A stretch of 64,000 nt of DNA. It comes from Clostridia bacterium (GTDB taxonomy: Bacteria; Bacillota; Clostridia; Christensenellales; Aristaeellaceae). Made by a program: the position numbers and the translations under genes. This document shows positions 61,469 through 64,000 of the stretch, in pieces; positions within the stretch are counted from its first letter, which is position 1; every line of letters starts with the position of its first letter. The stretch spans positions 1 through 64,000 of the forward strand of contig JAFPWH010000052.1 in NCBI GenBank assembly GCA_017395065.1. Direction: 5' to 3'. The notes below the pieces were generated by a model. It did no database searches. It worked only from the letters and a program-made list of their open reading frames with translations, and was not told the origin of the DNA.

Positions 61469-62233
61469 CTATCTGTTCTTTTCGTAGATGAGGCGAAGAC
61501 CCTTGAGCGTCAGAAGCCCGTCCAGCACGTTGATCTCCGGCGCGTCGTCCTTTACGAGGAGCGCCATGCCGCCGGTGGCGATGACGCGGCAGTCACTGCC
61601 GATCTCCTCCTTCATGCGCTTGATCAGGTACTTGACCATGCCGATGTGGCCGTAGAGAATACCGCTTTGCAGGTTGCTGACGGTATTTTTGCCGATGGCG
61701 CTCTGGGGCTTGATCAGCTCGAAGCGGGGAAGCTTCGCCGTGCGCTCGACGATGGCATCGCTGGTGACCTTGAGGCCCGGCACGATCGCGCCGCCCAGAA
61801 ACTCACCCTTGGCGCTGAGCACGCCAAAGCTCGTGGCCGTGCCGAAATCGATGAAGATGCAGGGGCCGCCGTAGAGTTCCCAACAGGCGACGGCGTTGGC
61901 GATGCGGTCGCTGCCCAGCTCCTTTGGATTGTCGTACTTGATGTGGATGCCCGTTTTGATGCCGGGCGCCACGAACATCGGCAGCATCGAAAAGTACGTC
62001 TGGCACATGTGCTCTATCGTGAAATTCACCGTGGGCACGACCGAGGACACCATGATGCCCTCCACGTCCTTTTCGCTCACGCCCCCGTGCCGGAACAGGT
62101 TCAGCATGATCATGCCGTACTCGTCGCTGGAGCGGGAAGGTGAGGTGGATATGCGCCAGTAGTGCTTCATCTCCGCGCCGTCAAACAGCGCGGTTTTGAT
62201 GTTGGTGTTGCCGATGTCGAGGGTGAGGATCAT
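61469..62233 (-). CDS. coaX: Type III pantothenate kinase CoaX
   Basis: Phosphorylates pantothenate in the first step of coenzyme A synthesis. The 254-residue ASKHA-fold protein has LTLDIGNTNIKTALFDG (phosphate loop), the pantothenate region NPKELGSDRIANAVACWELYG, CIFIDFGTATSFGVL (catalytic Asp in the second phosphate motif) and GAIVPGLKVTSDAI. It lacks the CoaA-type P-loop. The ATG overlaps the stop of the PanT-like gene (ATGA), so uptake and activation of vitamin B5 are coupled. Confidence 0.96.
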   Translation of the reverse strand: MILTLDIGNTNIKTALFDGAEMKHYWRISTSPSRSSDEYGMIMLNLFRHGGVSEKDVEGIMVSSVVPTVNFTIEHMCQTYFSMLPMFVAPGIKTGIHIKYDNPKELGSDRIANAVACWELYGGPCIFIDFGTATSFGVLSAKGEFLGGAIVPGLKVTSDAIVERTAKLPRFELIKPQSAIGKNTVSNLQSGILYGHIGMVKYLIKRMKEEIGSDCRVIATGGMALLVKDDAPEINVLDGLLTLKGLRLIYEKNR

Positions 62234-62859
62234 GTGTTTTTCTCCCTGTTTTTATCCTTTTCAAGCCGTATGAAGCCGGCCTTGTGCAGCGCGGTGGCGA
62301 TGGCACTCGTAGCTAAGGTGGAGACGGCAAGCTCGATCAGCCCCTGCACGCCCACGCTGGTTACGACGTACACGATGTAAGCCCTGCCCGCGATCTTCTC
62401 CTGCATGTATGAGGTATGACTGAAGAGCAAAAGCAACGCGCTCATGAAGAACAGCGTGTTCAGAAACGCCGCGAGAAAGCCTGTAATACCGCTGCTGACG
62501 GGCAGGCGCAGCTTGTTTTTTATGGCGTTGAAGATCAACCCAAGCAGCAGGCCGTCCAGCGCGCGCGGCAAAAAGCGCTGCAAAAACAACAGCACGGGGC
62601 TTACGCCCAGTTCCAGGAGCGCGATGCCCTGCAGGCTTGCGCCGAGGATGCTGTAGCACTGCAAAAAGCTGATGAGACCGAAGGTACAGCCCAGAACGAG
62701 GCCGCCCGAAGGCCCCATTGCGATGGCGGCGACGGCCATCGGGATCATGTTGAACGTGATGGAAAGATCGCTCGTGATGGGAATGCTCAGGTAACCGATC
62801 ACGCATTGAATGGCTATCAGAAGGGAAAGGAGTACGAGTTTGCGCGTATTGTTTTTCAT
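62230..62859 (-). CDS. panT: ECF transporter S component, probably for pantothenate (PanT-like)
   Basis: A 209-residue membrane protein with about six helices, the substrate-binding S component of an ECF transporter. It shows an N-terminal KLVLLSLLIAIQCVIGYL helix and a loop with FNMIPMAVAAIAMGPSGGLVLGCTFGLISFL (two parts), as in PanT/pantothenate S components. The overlap with coaX supports pantothenate. It needs the EcfA1-EcfA2-EcfT module encoded at 48.7-51.1 kb. GGAGG precedes the ATG. The ligand is inferred from context. Confidence 0.85.
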   Translation of the reverse strand: MKNNTRKLVLLSLLIAIQCVIGYLSIPITSDLSITFNMIPMAVAAIAMGPSGGLVLGCTFGLISFLQCYSILGASLQGIALLELGVSPVLLFLQRFLPRALDGLLLGLIFNAIKNKLRLPVSSGITGFLAAFLNTLFFMSALLLLFSHTSYMQEKIAGRAYIVYVVTSVGVQGLIELAVSTLATSAIATALHKAGFIRLEKDKNREKNT

Positions 62860-63031
62860 GTTGCACCTCCGCTCGGGTTCACTCAGGATACCCTACGTAT
62901 AATAAAGAAAGATTTTCGTGCGGTTCAAAGGATACCGCCGTCGGAAGAGATTATAGCACTTTTCGTTTCGTCATAATCGCATTTTGGGTAAAATGTTGTT
63001 TACCAGCGTTAAGCAATAATGAGTTTTTGCG

Positions 63032-63802
63032 TCACGGGCGGCCGGAAAACGCGATCTTTCGCGCAATGTCCTGCATTGCGCGCTCGAACATCGGCACGTC
63101 CGTGTCGTTGCCCAGGAAGACCGCGACGAGCGGCCTGTCCGCAAAGATGATGCCCGCGTCGTGGCTGGTCTCGTCGTCTTCGCCGGTCTTGTGGGCGACC
63201 CTTATGCCCGCTTCGTGCAGGAAGAACGGAATTTTGCCGTTGAGTCGCTGGTTGAGAAGTAAATCCAGCATCTGCTTCGACGCCTCGGGGCTGACCAGCT
63301 CTTTCCGGTACAGCAGGCGGAAAAACGCGGCGACGTCCCGCGCGGTGATCGTGTTCTGAAGTCCCCGTGCGGCGGCTTCGTCGTCGAACATTTTTCGGCG
63401 CAGGCGTATGCCCGAAAGGCCGTATTCGTCCAGGGCGGCGTTCACGGCGTCGATGCCGAGAATGTCGATCATGACGTTCGTGGCGGTGTTGTCGCTCAGG
63501 ATGATCATGAGCGTTACGAGATCGAGATACGTAACCTCGAGCCCCGCGTGCAGGTAGGTAAGCGCGCCGCAGGAGGGCACCTTGTCGCCTTCCTTCAGGC
63601 GGTAAAGGCTGCCGGGGTCGAGCGAACCGGCTTCAAAGGCTCGAAAGGCCGCAAGCATCACGCCGAGCTTGATCACACTGGCCGCGACGTGCGAGGAATC
63701 CGGATTCTGCACGAGCGTTTCACCGCTGTCAAGGTCTTCAATCCACAGGCTCAGGTTTCCGGGAATATTTTCAAGTCTTGCAGGAATATCGGCACCGAAC
63801 AT
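63032..63802 (-). CDS. Serine hydrolase of the class A beta-lactamase fold
   Basis: A 256-residue protein with the three beta-lactamase/transpeptidase motifs: SVIK (Ser42, Lys45), SDN (103-105) and KTG (205-207). The order and spacing match class A beta-lactamase-like 'serine hydrolase' proteins. There is no signal peptide with the chosen start (ATG 63802, AGGAG seven bases upstream), and the omega-loop Glu motif ExxLN is not evident, so a genuine beta-lactamase is unlikely. A longer reading frame up to 63964 opposite the next gene is rejected. Probably a peptidase or esterase; role unknown. Confidence 0.85.
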   Translation of the reverse strand: MFGADIPARLENIPGNLSLWIEDLDSGETLVQNPDSSHVAASVIKLGVMLAAFRAFEAGSLDPGSLYRLKEGDKVPSCGALTYLHAGLEVTYLDLVTLMIILSDNTATNVMIDILGIDAVNAALDEYGLSGIRLRRKMFDDEAAARGLQNTITARDVAAFFRLLYRKELVSPEASKQMLDLLLNQRLNGKIPFFLHEAGIRVAHKTGEDDETSHDAGIIFADRPLVAVFLGNDTDVPMFERAMQDIARKIAFSGRP

Positions 63803-63842
63803 AGAATTACTCCTTGTCAAACGTTTTTGCGAGGTGATATTT

Positions 63843-64000
63843 TTGAACGAATACAAATTTACGATCGCTTCCCCCGTCGACAGTCTGCCGCTTGCCTGTT
63901 TGCTGGTTGCGCCGGAGGAGGTCAAGGGGCTCGTGCTCCTTGTGCACGGCCTTGCCGAATACAAGGACAGATATCTGCCCCTTATGCGCTGCCTCGCCGA
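63843..64000 (+). CDS. Alpha/beta hydrolase (lysophospholipase-like), 3' truncated by window edge
   Basis: The first 52 residues of an alpha/beta hydrolase. The start is TTG 63843: GAGGTGAT, an excellent ribosome binding site, lies just upstream (63831-63838). The strand-turn LVLLVHGLAEYKDRY is the oxyanion-hole HG region of monoglyceride lipase/lysophospholipase-type enzymes. The gene diverges from the serine hydrolase. The catalytic residues lie outside the window. Confidence 0.75.
   Translation, partial: MNEYKFTIASPVDSLPLACLLVAPEEVKGLVLLVHGLAEYKDRYLPLMRCLA

Noticed and set aside
63803..63964. N-terminal extension of the serine hydrolase
   Set aside because: It runs antisense through the start of the alpha/beta hydrolase and its strong ribosome binding site.

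Overview
The window reads as a GC-rich anaerobic member of the Firmicutes (Clostridia), most likely an uncultured gut or rumen lineage. The signs are GGAGG-type ribosome binding sites, near-consensus TTGACA/TATAAT promoters, ECF vitamin transporters with the ecfA1-ecfA2-ecfT-truA order, indolepyruvate:ferredoxin oxidoreductase, a two-subunit NfnAB-type transhydrogenase, a biotin-dependent membrane decarboxylase, a membrane pyrophosphatase, and no respiratory genes. No rRNA, tRNA, CRISPR array, phage gene, transposase or plasmid gene was seen. The assignment below class level is a guess.

Layout. 1-9.6 kb (+): the 3' end of an M20 dipeptidase, a secreted lamin-tail/CotH protein, a small membrane protein, an Lrp regulator with an aminotransferase, a tandem-domain ThyX, a C26 amidotransferase, a sugar isomerase/epimerase coupled to tadA, and a PAP2 phosphatase. 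9.6-13.7 kb: a DEAD-box helicase (-) and the nfnA-nfnB pair (+). 13.8-19.0 kb (-): five genes that combine a methylmalonyl-CoA-type and an oxaloacetate-type carboxyltransferase with a biotin carrier and the beta/gamma membrane subunits. 19.1-22.7 kb (-): ybaB-recR-alaS-mnmM. 22.9-30.8 kb: sugar-related genes (GH39-like hydrolase, two Gfo/Idh/MocA proteins, ROK kinase, NagB), several small unknowns and thpR. 30.9-37.4 kb: malic enzyme (-), a compositionally different TetR-CPBP cassette with its own promoter and palindromic operator, a URO-D-like protein, a YcaQ-like protein and an XRE-HD fusion. 37.5-44.5 kb: CE15-like esterase and GH31 (-), MATE transporter (+), GNAT, methyltransferase, a 56-residue acidic protein and a nitroreductase. 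44.5-51.1 kb (-): membrane pyrophosphatase, phosphoribosyltransferase, YbaK, and ecfA1-ecfA2-ecfT-truA. 51.3-55.4 kb: a MacB/FtsX-type ABC pair behind a dyad operator, and a DtxR-family regulator with a related dyad. 55.4-64 kb: LOG protein, iorAB and an acyl-CoA synthetase, a frameshifted small secreted protein, a secreted unknown, panT-coaX, a serine hydrolase, and the start of an alpha/beta hydrolase.

How the genes fit together. The central metabolism seen here concerns ferredoxin and ion gradients. IorAB makes reduced ferredoxin from aromatic 2-oxo acids, NfnAB balances ferredoxin, NADH and NADPH, malic enzyme and the carboxyltransferase cluster interconvert C3 and C4 acids, and the decarboxylase beta subunit and pyrophosphatase can build a Na+ or H+ gradient. 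The carbohydrate genes point to plant-glycan (xylan or glucuronoxylan) and amino-sugar use.

The items most worth a second look are the XRE-HD alarmone-hydrolase-like fusion, the DtxR-linked dyads, the carboxyltransferase cluster that contains all parts of a transcarboxylase, the tandem ThyX, the TetR-CPBP cassette with its inverted flanks, and several very small genes (33, 56 and 84 residues). I found no single obviously new defence or mobile system.
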